Shown: positions 1-11,837, counted from the first letter of the stretch. The stretch: DNA of 64,000 nucleotides from Opisthocomus hoazin (GCF_030867145.1 NC_134439.1:7849379-7913378); one strand, 5' to 3'. The notes: generated by a model not told the origin, from the letters alone. Numbers and translations are program-made.

Positions 1-129
1 AATGCACATGCAAACATGGGTGTACACAAATGTTCTGTGTGAGTGTGTGTGGGCAATTGTATCCATGAGTGTGTACGTTTTTAGCACATGTTCTCTGAAC
101 TGAGCTGTCCTGAGACACTGCTGCTAGAG
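1..129. repeat. TG-rich low-complexity tract
   Basis: Alternating purine-pyrimidine, TG-rich sequence with no reading frame or recognisable element. It resembles in style, but not clearly in order, the TG/CA-rich tracts inside the keratin array units. Nothing else is seen here. Confidence 0.4.
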
Positions 130-745
130 ATGTTCATTGCGTAGCCCTACCCTTGCTGGTTTAAAACCAGACAAGAAGTTAATCTCATCTAAACGATGTG
201 CCTTTGTCTGATAAGCAGGAGGCGGCTGTCCGAGAGCAGCAGTTTAACTGATGTACTACTTTTCCATGTGGTTTATGTAGATCAAAAATATTCATATTTA
301 TTTTATTTATACATATTCATTATTATCCTCTTTGGTGATTGGTGCAAATTTTCTCACTTCGCATGTAAATTATTGTGCAGACTCAGTCATCCTCTTCCAT
401 TCTTCTCTTTTGAGTAGGTGGTATTACTTGGGCAGGTGGTCAATGGGTCAGTGGTCATGATCTCCCCCTGCCAGAATTGTCTTTTACCCATTCGGCTCAC
501 TATCTTGGCAGTCCTGGTCAGTTTTCTCAGTTTGCTACAGGAAACCATGCTCCATCATCCTCTTTTGTACAAAAAGACATTGTCTATTGTTTTGTTCGCA
601 TTAGTGATTATCTACATCTATCCCGAACGTCTTAATTCGTATACTCTGTGTTCCCACACCTAATGTCCAGTTGGATCTCGCTGTACAAGGAATATAGCAG
701 CATTGTTTGTTGCCATGGTTAGCTGATTGTATCACCCTGATTACA
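130..745 (-). mobile_element. Degenerate ERV LTR, same family as the LTR at 842-1513
   Basis: Read on the minus strand, the element opens with TGTAATCAGGG at 745. It then follows the U3 of the LTR at 842-1513: an AACCATG block, CCTTGTACAG, CTGGACATTAGG, and lower down a TATA-like GATCTACATAAAC near 278-290 followed by GGAAAAG. The R/U5 part towards 130 has diverged too far to place the 3' end. No purine tract borders its 5' end, so it is more likely a solo LTR, or a 5' LTR whose body lies outside the window, than the 3' LTR of the neighbouring env. The left boundary is approximate. Confidence 0.5.
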
Positions 746-830
746 CCTAGACTTGCCAAAAGACAGATAACTAGGGGAAAGGTAATTTTGGCAGGGGGAA
801 ATCATGACTGCCAACTCATGGACTATGTAC
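440..830. repeat. Short inverted repeat (about 440-525 versus 746-830)
   Basis: The block around 458-490 (GTCATGATCTCCCCCTGCC and onward) recurs in reverse complement at about 782-812, with weaker similarity extending to a shared TTGGCA(A)GTC(C)T. The left arm lies inside the degenerate LTR. The right arm fills the gap between that LTR and the next one. It looks like an inverted scrap of LTR-related sequence. Exact arm ends were set by eye. Confidence 0.45.
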
Positions 831-841
831 CCCAGTGATAT

Positions 842-1513
842 TGTCACCGAAAATCCGGGAATAAAACCTCGTAACACCAATGTAGTGTTAAAAGGCAGGC
901 ATTCTTTATTGCAGCGCTGGATGCACGGGGGATAATTCCACCAAACGTGCATACCCCATACCCCCTCCGCGCAGTTTATATAGATTAAAATATACATATT
1001 CATCTGATTACTTAAGCCCTTTCTTTCATAGTCAAATCAGTCCATTTTCATACACTCCTCCCACCCGCACTTGCGCAGTGCCTCCTAGTGGTGGTCGTCG
1101 GGGGTCCTAAGATGAAGGCTCATCCTCTTCATCACAGTGTCCGCTGGTTGACCCCAGCTTCTGCACATGCGCAGTCCTTTTCTGGCTCTTGTCCCGTAGC
1201 TAGGTCGCTGTAACTATGTCGCTGTAGCTAGGTCGCCTTGACTGGCTCTAGGCGACCGCTAACATTTCAGGTGGGAAACTTTTGTTTCAGTTAATTTAGA
1301 CAATAGATAAAAACCACAAACACACCTGCAACTATAGTAACGCTATTCCTATTAAAAATTTCCTTCACTACTATTGTTTAACATTGATAATTACCTGGAA
1401 ACCAAACTCTCTGTTGCTGGACCTAGCGTCCAGATGGGCAGGGGCTATACAAGGGACATAACTAGCAACATGGTTTATGTTTATGGTTAACAGATTTCAT
1501 CCCCTTGGTTACA
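842..1513 (-). mobile_element. 3' LTR of minus-strand endogenous retrovirus
   Basis: On the minus strand the LTR runs from TGTAACCAAGGGG (1513) to TTTTCGGTGACA (842), about 672 bp, with canonical TG...CA ends. A TATA box (TATATAAA) lies at 975-982 and a polyadenylation signal (AATAAA) at 905-910. A purine-rich tract abuts the 1513 end, and an env frame lies just beyond it, so this is the 3' LTR. A second copy stands alone at 23380-24048 on the plus strand, and that comparison fixes both ends. Lineage: by the linked pol this is a gammaretrovirus-like avian ERV. Confidence 0.85.
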
Positions 1514-1525
1514 TTTCCCCCCTTT
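1514..1525 (-). other. Polypurine tract
   Basis: On the minus strand AAAGGGGGGAAA directly precedes the TG of the LTR. This is the expected position of the primer for plus-strand DNA synthesis in a retrovirus. Confidence 0.8.
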
Positions 1526-1627
1526 GGAAGTTTTGAAATAATTATCTTTTCAGTACTTCCATTCTATTCTATATCAAACTTTATTTCAATTACAATGGTT
1601 AGATAATTATTGATTGTTATATTCGTT

Positions 1628-3325
1628 TTATAATTTATTTATTTCGCTACAGGGTGGTGGAGCCGTAGCAGCCGATTCACCAGGGTTTTGTCTTCTAGTA
1701 ACAGCTTGAATAATTTTCCGATTAAAAGCAGTTCTGTTGGTGAGTTCTCTTTTTAGGCAATAGTATATGAGCATTATTACTACAACCATTACCAATAAAA
1801 GCAGTCCGGTACCGATTAAAGATTTGACCCAAGAGCTAATATTCCACCCTAATCCGTTAAAAATTTTATCAAGCCAATTTTCTTGCATGTCCTGTTGAAT
1901 TTCCTGAGTGTTTTTTTCTATTTGTTTTAGTAAGTTTAAGTCATGTTCAACATCCTGAGTGACGTTGGGGATATGCAGACAGCAATGATCTATTTTATCT
2001 TTTAGGTACTCACATACTCCATGTTCTTTTAACAGAAGCATGTCTAAGGCCATTCTATTTTGGAGAGTCATTCTTGAGGTTGCTTGCAACTGTAGGTTTA
2101 ACTGTCTGAATCCTTTTCTTGTTACATTTGCTAATTTTTCTACTTGACCAGTTAGTTTATATAACCAGACCTTATTCCTATAAGTCGATAAGGGAGTCAA
2201 TAAAGATTCTAAGGCTCATCCAATTTTTACTCCTGTTGAAGGCTCATTCCAGTTTTTATCTTCTTCAACTTTTGATCTTTTTATTCGTATTAATTTTAAA
2301 TTTTCGGAGTTCCCCTTAAAGGGAGTCTTTTTCCAAATTGGACATAATGTTGGCATTCTTAAAGTAATTTGTTTTACCTTACCATCAACTGGTAGGTGAG
2401 TGGACCAGGTTCCATCACTCATTGCCCAAACTAAGTGTCCTGGACTTTGAATTGTTGATTTTCTACAACTAAAGAATGTTCCTCTTTTTGGCTTATAGGT
2501 ATCAGTCAACTGTAAATCATTTTTAAGTCCCCTACACTGGCATCCATATTTCAAGGCAGCTGCCAAAGGTGGAACACTTTGGATTGCTTTACTAACTGTA
2601 CTGCAATTATATATTTTTGTACAATTCCACCAGGGTACTACAATTTCTTTTTCCCGGGAAGTACTTCCTTTGTCATTGACCGATGGGAAAGCGGCAAAAA
2701 TCATTCCATCCCAGGTGAAACACCAGGGAGCACTGGCCATATACTGGAACTGAGATGTGATGGCCATTGACCATACTGAATCCCACAAAGTTATTTCTTG
2801 TTTAGTTTTGTTGGACTCTTTGCATTCCCATTTCATGATTGTTCGAGTAACATTTTTCTTAACGGGTTCATCATAAGCACACCAACCTATATTGGGAAAA
2901 ACTATTTGGACAAAAACATAATTTAGTAACTTCTCACAATTTGCTCTACTTCCAGGGGTTTTCCATTGTTTTCTAACATGATCTATTCGTTCTTGCCACT
3001 CAACAATGGGAACTTGTTCACAATGAGTACCGTCATTTTTGGGTTCTTTGTTACTTAGATTTGTTGTTAAGATTCCCCACGGAACTGATTCTCCTACAGC
3101 CCTTGGGATTGGAAGACATGCAGTTATTTGGGTCACGTTTTGTAAGTTTGCAAATTCTTTTATAAGCCAAATCATCAAATTTTCTTCCGGAGTCCTCCTT
3201 GGGAGGTATATTAATTGTTCCACTTTTATTGGCAGTGAATCGACGTTTTCTGTTTTTACTTTTAATATACTGAACAGTGCTTCCATTATCATCAGTTCCC
3301 AGATCGAGATACAGTCTCCCCGCAT
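1628..3325 (-). pseudogene. env: ERV envelope gene (SU + TM) with one in-frame stop
   Basis: Two consecutive minus-strand frames in the same phase make up a retroviral envelope gene. The surface (SU) part, 2216-3325, has 369 codons from an ATG at 3325, at least six N-x-S/T sites (for example NVT, NLS, NKT) and an RIKR furin-type site at 2276-2287. A single TGA at 2216-2218 interrupts it. The frame continues as the transmembrane (TM) subunit to 1628: an LQNRMALDML heptad-like segment, a cysteine motif C-x9-CC, a hydrophobic anchor of about 22 residues and a tail of about 40 residues. Gamma-type TM subunits normally have C-x6-CC, so the spacing is odd. No clear hydrophobic fusion peptide follows RIKR. 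The gene lies between pol and the 3' LTR, the usual order. Apart from the stop it is unusually well preserved, but as it stands it encodes only a truncated SU. Confidence 0.85.
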
Positions 3326-3436
3326 TTTACAGCAATAGCTACTCTTTTAGATATATTTTAAAATCAGTTTTGCAGTTTTTGGATCTCTATTGACGACTTT
3401 CCACGAAGGGGCTCTCTTCACTCGAGTGTAGTGTAT

Positions 3437-6051
3437 TTACGGTTCTACTCCTTCTACTTTGATCGCAGTGTAAGTTGTTAACAGTACCTGAAAAGGTCCT
3501 TTCCACTTCTCCTGCAGTGGTTCAGAGTTCCAAGTCTTTATGTACACGAAATCACCTGGTTGATACTGATGCACAGGTGTATCCAAAGCAAGTGATCTGG
3601 TCAGTACAACGTACTTTCGGAGTGTTTCAAGTGTTCTTCCTAAAGAAATCAAATATAATTTTAAATCTGTTTCCCCTGTTATTTTCATATCCCCTGGGAT
3701 CAAAGGAGTCTGATATGGTTTGCCATACAGAATTTCGTATGGACTTACACCATCTTTAGATCTAGGTTGAACTCTGATTCTCAGAAGTGCTAATGGTAAA
3801 GCTTGTGGCCATTTTGAAGACACCTCTTGACAAATTTTACTTATTTGTCGCTTTAATGTCTGATTCATTCTTTCAATTCTTCCACTTGATTGTGGCCTCC
3901 AGGGGGTATGTAAATCCCAATTTATCCCTAAAATTTTACTTACTTGTTGAACTATTTCTGCTACAAAATGTGGTCCCCTATCGGAAGACATGCCAATTGG
4001 TACCCCAAACCTTGGTATTATTTCTTTTAACAATATTTTAACTACTTCTCTCGCTTTGTTGGTGCGACAAGGAAAGGCTTCCGGCCATCCAGAAAAAGTA
4101 TCAATTAATACTAATAGATACCTGAATCCATTCTGCCTGGCGAGTTCAGAAAAATCAACTTGCCAGTAATCTCCTGGAGTGTTACCCTGTTTTGTTACCC
4201 CTAGGGGTGCCCTTTTCCAATTTAAAGGATTATTTTTGAGACAAATTGGACACTTAGTTATTATGGATTTAACTACTTTTGTCATTCCTACACACACCAC
4301 AGATGATTTTAGGCTTGAGACCATAGCATCTACGCCTCAATGTGTCTGTGTATGTTTTTCTTTTGCAAGTTCTAACATAACTTGCGGGGTTACAATTACC
4401 TGTTTTTCTGGCGTTATCCACCACCCTTCTGTATTTTGTGATGTTTTTAATTGTTCTGCTAATTGTTCATTCAATTTACTGTATTTTGGCTTTAGATTTG
4501 CGATTTTTATTTGTTTTACTGGTACTAGTGCAAAGATACCTTGTTCAGCAGCCTCCTTTGCTGTTTTGTTTGCCAGTCGATTACCTATGTTTACAGCTGT
4601 CCGACCAAATTGATGAGCCTTGCAGTGCATCACTGCCACTTCCTTTGGTTTCTGCGCTTCTTCGAGGAGCTGAAGGATTTTTTTCTTTATGTTTTATCGA
4701 TGAACCTTGGGCTGAGAGCAGTCCTCTTTTTTTCCAGATGGCTCTATGAGCATGAATTACACCAAATGCATATTTAGAATCAGTCCATATATTTACCCTT
4801 TTTCCTTCTGCCATTCGCAAGGCTTGCCTCAATGCCACCAGTTCTGCTTTCTGTGCCGAGGTATTTGCAGGTAGCGTTCCTGACTCCAATACCTCGGTCG
4901 TGGTGACAACAGCATATCCGGCCATTCGTCTTCCTTCTTTCACAAGGCTGCTTCCATTCGTGAACAACTCCAGATCAGGGTTCTCCAGAGGCTCATCCCT
5001 CAGGTCCGGTCTGCTGGAATAGACTTGTTCAACAGTTAGCAGGCAATCATGTTCTAGATTTTTTTGTCGGATTCTCCGTTGACAGAAACATTGCTGGATT
5101 TACAATGGTTGTGGTTTTTAATTCCACATCATTTTGTTCCAGCAAGACAACTTGATATTTTAGCATTCTGCTGGGGGACAGCCAATGACCCCCCTTTTGT
5201 TCTAGAACAGTTACCACCATGTGTGGTACATACACCACTATCTTTTGGCCCATAGTCAATTTTCGAGCTTTTTGAATCAGCAATACTGTCGCTGCCACAG
5301 CACGCAAACATCCCGGCCATCCTTTACTCACGTTGTCAAGTTGTTTAAAGAAGTATCCTATTGGTCGCTTCCAGGATCCCAGACGTTGTGCCAGCACTCC
5401 AAGGACCAGATGTTGCCTCTCATGGACAAACAGTTTTCCAAATATTGTGGGGCTATTTTTAAATCCTTGTGGAAGTACAGTCCATGTCAGTTGCATCTTT
5501 CGTCCTGTTGCAGGGCTTTCTCATTCAAAAGCAAATATGCTTTGACTTTGTGCATCCAGAGGTATGCAAAAGAAGGCATCCTTTAAATCTAGTACAGTAA
5601 ACCATTTATACTCCTCTTTCAGGGATGTTAATAAAGTATAGGGATTGGCCACTACTGAGTGTACATCTTGAACTATTTGATTTATAGCTCTTAGATCCTG
5701 GACTAGTCTATATTCCCGTCCCCCAGGTTTCTTTACCGGTAATATAGGTGTGTTATATTCTGACTCGCATTCTACCAAAAGTCCACATTCCAAAAATTTC
5801 GTGATTAACCCGTCCAATTCTTTTTATGCCTCCCACTTAATAGGATATTATTTTTGTCTTACCGGTTTGGATCCAGGTTTTAAGGTCACTTTTACCAGTT
5901 CTGCCAGTTTAGATCGTCCTGGAACCTCACTTGCCCAAACCAAGGGGGTTACAGCATTTTCCACCTCTTCTGGAATTCGTTCTTCTTTAAAAGAATCCTG
6001 TAACATAAATACTTTTGCCTCTATGGCTTTTGATTCAGGTATCAATAATTC
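3437..6051 (-). pseudogene. pol: ERV pol remnant, minus-strand copy (RT-RNase H-integrase)
   Basis: Read leftwards, this is a decayed gammaretrovirus-like pol. A short pre-RT segment (5848-6045) leads into the RT fingers/palm (5521-5848; VLDLKDAF motif), a piece with LPQGFKNSPT (about 5434-5496), connection/RNase H (4337-5433) and integrase (3437-4324). The integrase has a CPIC zinc-finger half, a WQVDFSEL aspartate, SDRGPHF and GRIERMN, the D,D,E set. Breaks: frameshifts or stops separate the pieces; at about 5433 the RT jumps from the LPQG region straight to the connection domain, so the YxDD catalytic segment is deleted. Two RNase H aspartates have become asparagine (FTNG, codon 4956-4958; LANK, codon 4568-4570). 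No gag or protease is seen upstream; the copy ends at the palindrome loop. It is dead. Confidence 0.85.
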
Positions 6052-8442
6052 AATATCCTATTAAGTGGGAGGCTCGAAAAGGATTGGAGGGGTTAATCAC
6101 TAAATTTTTGGAATATGGACTTTTGGTAGAATGCAAGTCAAAATATAATACTCCTATATTAGCAGTAAGGAAATCTGGAGGAAAAAAATATCGGCTAGTC
6201 CAGGACTTAAGAGCTATAAATCAGGTAGTTCAAGATATACACCCAGAAGTAGCCAATCCCTATACTTCACTGACATCTCTGAAAAAGGAACATAAATGGC
6301 TTACTGTACTAGATTTAAAGGATGCCTTCCTTTGCATACCTCTGGATGCACAAAGTCAAAGCATATTTACTTTTGAATGGGAGAGCCCTGCAACAGGATG
6401 AAAGATTTGTATCTGACATGGACACCTGAACGCCAAAAATCATTTAAGGAACTTAAAGGCAATGATGATGGCCCCTGCTTTGGGTTTACCTGATTTAACC
6501 AAACCTTTTGAACTCTTTGTCCATGAGGAGGCAACACCTGGCCCTTGGAGTGCTGGCACAATGTCTGGGATCCTGGAAGCGACCAGTAGGATACTTCTCT
6601 AAAGAACTTGACAATGTGAGTAAAGGATGGCCGGGATGTTTGCGTGCTGTGGCAGCAACAGTATTGCTGATTCAGGAAGCTCGAAAATTGACTATGGGCC
6701 AAAAGATGGTGGTGTATGTACCACACATGGTGGTAACTGTTTTAGAACAAAAGGGGGGTCATCTGTTATCCCCCAGCAGAATGCTGAAATATCAGGTTGT
6801 CTTGCTGGAGCAGGACGATGTGGAATTGAAAACCACAACCATTGTAAATCCAGCAATGTTTCTGTCAACGGAAAATCCGACAGAAAATCTAGAACATGAT
6901 TGCCTGCTAACTGTTGAACAAGTCTATTCCAGCAGACCGGACCTGAGGGATGAACCTCTGGAAAATCCTGGTTTGGAGTTGTTCACGGATGGAAGCAGCT
7001 TTGTGAAAGAAGGAAGACAAATGGCCGGATATGCTGTTACCACCACCGAGGTACTGGAGTCAGGAACGCTACCTGCAAATACCTCGGCACAGAAAGCAGA
7101 ACTGGTGGCACTGAAACAAGCCTTGCGAATGGCAGAAGGAAAAAGGGTAAATATATGGACTGATTCCAAATATGCATTTGGTGTGATTCATGCTCATGGA
7201 GCCGTCTGGAAAGAAAGAGGACTGCTCTCAGCTCAAGGATCATCGATAAAACATAAAGAAGAAATCCTTCAGCTCCTCGAAGAGGTGCAGAAACCAAATG
7301 AAGTGGCAGTGATGCACTGCAAGGCTCATCAATTTGGTCAGACAGCTGTAAACGTAGGTAATCGATTGGCGGACAAAACAGCAAAGGAGGCTGCGGAACA
7401 AAGTATCCTTGCACTAGTACCAGTAAAACAGATAAAAATCATGAATCTGAAACTAAAATATAGTGAACTGGATGAACAATTAGAAGAACAATTGAAAGCA
7501 TCACAAAATACAGAAGGGTGGTGGGTAACACCAGAAAAACAAGTAATAGTAACCCCGCAAGTCATGTCAGAACTTGCAAAAGAAACGCATGCACAGACCC
7601 ATTGGGGCATAGATGCTATCGTCTTGAGCCTAAAATCATCTGCAGTGTGCGTAGGAATGACGGGGGTAATTAAATCTATAGTAGCCAAGTGTCCAATTTG
7701 TCTCAAAAATAATCCTTTAAACCAGAAAAAGGCACCCTTAGGAGTAACAAAACAGGGTAACTCCCCAGGAGATTATTGGCAAGTTGATTTTTCTGAACTG
7801 CCCAGACAGAATGGATTCACGTATCTATTAGTATTAATTGATACTTTTTCTGGATGTCCAGAAGCTTTTCCTTGTCGCACCAACAAAGCAAGAGAAGTAG
7901 TTAAAATATTGCTAAAAGAAATAATACCAAGGTCTGGGGTACCAATCGGCATGTGTTCTGATAGGGGACCACATTTTGTAGCAGAAATAGTTCAACAAGT
8001 AAATGAAGTCTTACGAATAGATTGGAATTTACATACCCCCTGGAGGCAGCAATCAAGTGGGAAAATTGAAAGAATGAACCAAACATTAAAAAGACAAATA
8101 AGTAAAATTTACCAAGAGGTGTCTTTAAAATGGCCACAAGCCTTACCATTAGCACTTCTAAGTATCAGAGTCCAACCAAGATCTAAAGATGGTGTAAGTC
8201 CATAAGAAATCTTGTATGGCAGACCTTATCAGACTCCTTTAATCCCAGGGGATGTGAAAATAGCAGGGGAAACAGATTTAAAAATGTATTTGATTTCTTT
8301 AGGAAAAACCCTCGAGGTACTCCGAAAATACGTTGTGCTGACCAGATCGCTTGCTTTGGATACGCCTGTGCATCAGTATCAACCACGTGATTTTGTGTAC
8401 ATAAAGACCTGGAACTCTGAACCACTGCAAGAGAAGTGGAAG
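6052..8442 (+). pseudogene. pol: ERV pol remnant, plus-strand copy (RT-RNase H-integrase)
   Basis: This is a second copy of the same pol, in opposite orientation to its neighbour and starting at the same codon neighbourhood (YPIKWEA). RT fingers/palm run 6052-6401. A stop follows SPATG, and the copy then resumes within the thumb/connection, so the LPQG and YxDD segments are missing through a deletion different from that in the minus copy. A long open frame (6508-8205, 565 codons) covers connection, a complete RNase H (FTDGSS, AQKAEL, WTDSKYA, LADKTA all retained) and most of integrase ([26 protein letters not shown]). A TAA at 8203-8205 breaks integrase; the reading continues to about 8442, where it stops abruptly against a CR1 fragment. 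There is no env or LTR on this side. Confidence 0.85.
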
Positions 8443-8445
8443 CTC

Positions 8446-8800
8446 CATCCAACCTGTCCTTGAACACTTCTAACAGTGAGGCATCCACAATATCTCTGGG
8501 CAATCTGTTCCAGTGTTCCGCTGCCCTCATCCTAAAAATTTTCTTCCTTATATCTAACTAAAATCTACTCTGCTTTAGCTTAAAACCGCTGCCCCTTGCC
8601 TGTCACTACACGCCCTGGTAAAAAGTCTCTCTCCATTGTTGTCATAAGCCCTTTATATATACTGAAAGGTCGCAATAAGATCTCTGCAGAACCTTCTCTT
8701 CTCGATGTTAAACAACCCCGACTGTCTCAGCTTTTCTTCAGAGGACAGATATTCCAACCCTCTGATCATTTCACGGCCCTCCTCTGGACTTGCTCTAACT
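8446..8800 (-). mobile_element. CR1 LINE fragment
   Basis: Reverse-complement CR1 3' region: after TCCATCCAACCTGTCCTTGAAC come the characteristic CTGGGCAATCTGTTCCAGTG, the ATATCTAACTAAAATCTAC block and CCTCCTCTGGACTTGCTC. The terminal ~100 bp and the octamer tail are missing, because the sequence begins at the junction with the plus-strand pol copy. The missing end suggests that a rearrangement, not LINE integration, made this junction. Confidence 0.75.
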
Positions 8801-11800
8801 GACTCTGAAGACTCTTCCCACAGTCAGTGAAGAGACATCAGCTCACACACAGGAGTTATCCTATCCCAAAGCAGATGTGCACAGTAAACGGGACAAACCA
8901 TCTTTCTGGAGACGCTGATCCTGCAATTCATCATTTGTGGCCTCTGAGCTCCCCAGCTGTCATAAGCTCACGGCAGCTCTGGCGTGCCTGATCATAAGTG
9001 AACTCCTCGACTGTCCTACTGGAGACTGCAAGCACCTCCACCACATGGCTAAACCCCATATCCATGTCCAGGGTACTCTAGGAAAAATAGACAGCAGGAA
9101 GAGATCTTCTCTGTCAGCAAATGGGCTCAAGCTGGGCACATTACTCTCATTAGCTGCATCTCCCCCTCACACCAAGTGCAGATCAGTCTTCTCTCAACTG
9201 CACTGAACCCTTGGAAGGGTTACAGGACTTGCAGAAGATGACTCTGTCAATTCCAAAACCTGTGCCATAGCCCTGGACAGTGTAGACAGCCTCTTTTTGG
9301 GTGTGAGTCTTCTCAACTAAATTTAGATGCCCAGAGGTCTAGATTTGTGTGTGTGTGTGTGCGTGTGTGTATTGCTTAAGCCAGATGCTTAGTTTATCTG
9401 GAGTGTCAACAGAAGTGGAATAGGTGCTTGTAAGGCACTGAGTGCCTGATTTGTGTGAGAAAGCATCTTTTGAACAGACTGAACTGAGGCATGACAGTCT
9501 GTTTCTCTCCGCTGATGATCAATGCAGCAAGAATGAGTAGCTCACCTGGAGACACCTGCTCTGGAGGCAGAGGAGATCAATTCCCCGTACTCTAACCGAG
9601 TACTTGTCTGACTTTGCACTTAGACCTTTACTTAGATCTTCACTTCAATGAAGACTGAAGACTGAGGCCTTAACTGTAGTTAGAGGCTCAGAAATGGCGT
9701 AGGTGAACCCCTTACCTTCTTCTCTCTGTATTCATGTGTCCATAGATGCCTTTAGTTATCTCCCACCGTGGAGGTTTCAAGACCATGTTAGTATCCAGCA
9801 CCACATACTTGACACTTCCAGTCTCTCGGGACATGGCTATTTCAGACATCTCCAGTTTGTCAGCAAATGGCTACACAAGACAGCACTGAGTTCCTGACAA
9901 TCTTCACATACCACACCTGCAGGCAGGAGGCAAACACCCAGCCTGACAGCCAATTTAGAGAATTGCATGCCTGTTCTTTAATTGGCCTGGGTGAAAAGAG
10001 AGCATTATCTATCTTCCACAAGCCCATGAGATATCCCCCGAGGTCAAACTCCCTGTGGCACACAGAGGGAAAACAGAAAACCATCTCCTTGGTGTGGCAA
10101 GTTTGAGCTTCAGTGTGTTAATGAGGTGGGTGTGGGGATGTTCTTATGCTAATGACGCTGATGACTCTCTGATGTATGCTGTTCCTATATGGAGCTAAAC
10201 TGCAGACACTTTACACTGTGTGTATGCACACAAAGCCCTCTGTTGCAGAACTACAGTGGTGACTGTGGGGGTGAAACAAAATCAGGAGCACAAGCTGTCA
10301 GTACCTACTGGGTGGATGGAGAAGATACAATGTCAGACAATTGTGTACAGCCTGAAGTGAAGCTGCATGGTTAGAGTGATTCATTCACACTTCACCTGAC
10401 ACCACGGCATCCAGAGCTCCTCCAATAAATCAACCTCCTGCCAATGTTCACCCTTAGCCAAGGGGACCATGGCTTCTTCTGGAAGATGGTGCATGAAAAG
10501 ATGTCATTTGAATCATTTGCATTGGCTGAGCTGGTGAGTGAAGCCCACCCAAGACCTCTAGCATAGAGTTCCAATGCCTTGCATGTTTTGGAAGAGCCAG
10601 AATAAGGGGGATTTCTCTGCTTTTTTGCTATATGAGATTTCTAGTATGTAAATTCCTAAGCAGGAAGAAAGGAGAGAAAGGGATCCTTCAGTTTGTAGTT
10701 CAACCCCATCTGTCTCAGATATGCACCTGAGGATGGGATTGGTTCTGCTCTAGAGAGCTAATCCAGAACCCTCCTTTGTCTGCAGGGGGACTGTACTCTG
10801 CATCTCAGCTGGCTTCTCAGCAGACCTACCTTGGATGGGACTCAGCTCAGCAGATTTGCCTTCAGTCACAGAGGTATGCATATCTCTGCCCAAGCTGAGA
10901 TGCCTGATTTCTCCATCCGAGCTTCTCTCTAGACTCCTGCCTTAGTCCTCAGAGGCAACTTGTCAACCTTGGAGGGTTTTTAACCCTGTACATGAGGTAA
11001 GATGAGCCAAGTCTCCCTAGGGTCTTTTCTCTGTCCACTCAGAAAAGAGAGTAAGCTGAGGAGCTGAGACAGGAGTATTTCATTGTAGGTCTTTCAACCT
11101 GGTTAGCCGAAGTCCTTCCACTGACTCTGAGATAACAAAATTACGAAGAGGTGAGACTTACCCCTAGCAGCTATACTGAGAAGCAGACATCTGTGGAGGT
11201 AATGGAGTTACTTCCAAATGCTTCCTGTGATGGAAGAAAGGAAATACATAACATCATAAGTGCTTGAGTAATGTCTGTCCTGCTAGCCTCCTGCCCTGTG
11301 CTGCTGCCATCTCATCAGAAGCCATTGTGATACACTGACCTGGAAGGGGTGGGAAAAACCTCTTCCAGTACCATGTTGTCATGACAGTTTTCTATTCCTT
11401 CAGTCTCATTTGCTGAAATCACAGCTCAGTATTTCCTGCCTTGAAGAGTATAGGAATTTTATTCCCTTCCACTGCAACAGCATTTCACTTGGCTGGAGAC
11501 CCTCAGACTGCCATCCACAATTTCCTAATATGGGATTATCATCTCACAGAAGCAATTGCAGTTATCATGTTCTAAATGAGATGCCTGCACTTGATCTGAA
11601 AAATAGTTGTCCAGGTTCATTTGATGGTATAGTTCTGACCTTCAGGGTCAGATGCAGTCCAAAGATGTTTCTATAGCAAAGGATTTCCATGACTATTTTA
11701 ACTTAGGGTAGACGCTGTTTTCCCGTGCTCTGCAGCAATGTCTTTTTCAGGAATGATGGTGGTGTTTCACTACTAGTAGCAACTGAAGGACCAGCACAGG

Positions 11801-11837
11801 CATACAAATTCTCACAGAAACTCTCCTGTCTCTGCAG
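8801..11837. other. Gene-free spacer upstream of the olfactory receptor; (TG)n at 9345-9370
   Basis: No convincing coding frame, RNA gene or mobile element was recognised. A short TG microsatellite lies at 9345-9370. Untranslated 5' exons of the olfactory receptor may lie here but cannot be placed by eye. Confidence 0.5.

Larger units (their letters stand above)
3437..8442. repeat. Large imperfect inverted repeat made of two pol copies
   Basis: The minus-strand pol (3437-5848) and plus-strand pol (6052-8442) form arms of about 2.4 kb around a loop of about 203 bp (5849-6051). At the inner edge the arms match perfectly for 22 bp (5827-5848 against 6052-6073). Further out they differ at many sites and have different internal deletions, so this is not a fresh duplication. 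A transcript crossing it could fold into a long hairpin (inference). Confidence 0.85.

Noticed and set aside
6052-8205. APOBEC-like G-to-A hypermutation of one ERV copy
   Set aside because: Several G/A differences exist between arms, but by eye they go in both directions and transversions are also present. Not supported without a full tally.
10205-10275. Possible TCR D or J segment: CACTGTG at about 10214 and TACAGTG about 31 bp further on
   Set aside because: No nonamer lies at 12 or 23 bp from either heptamer-like site, and the sequence between has no J-type FGxG motif.
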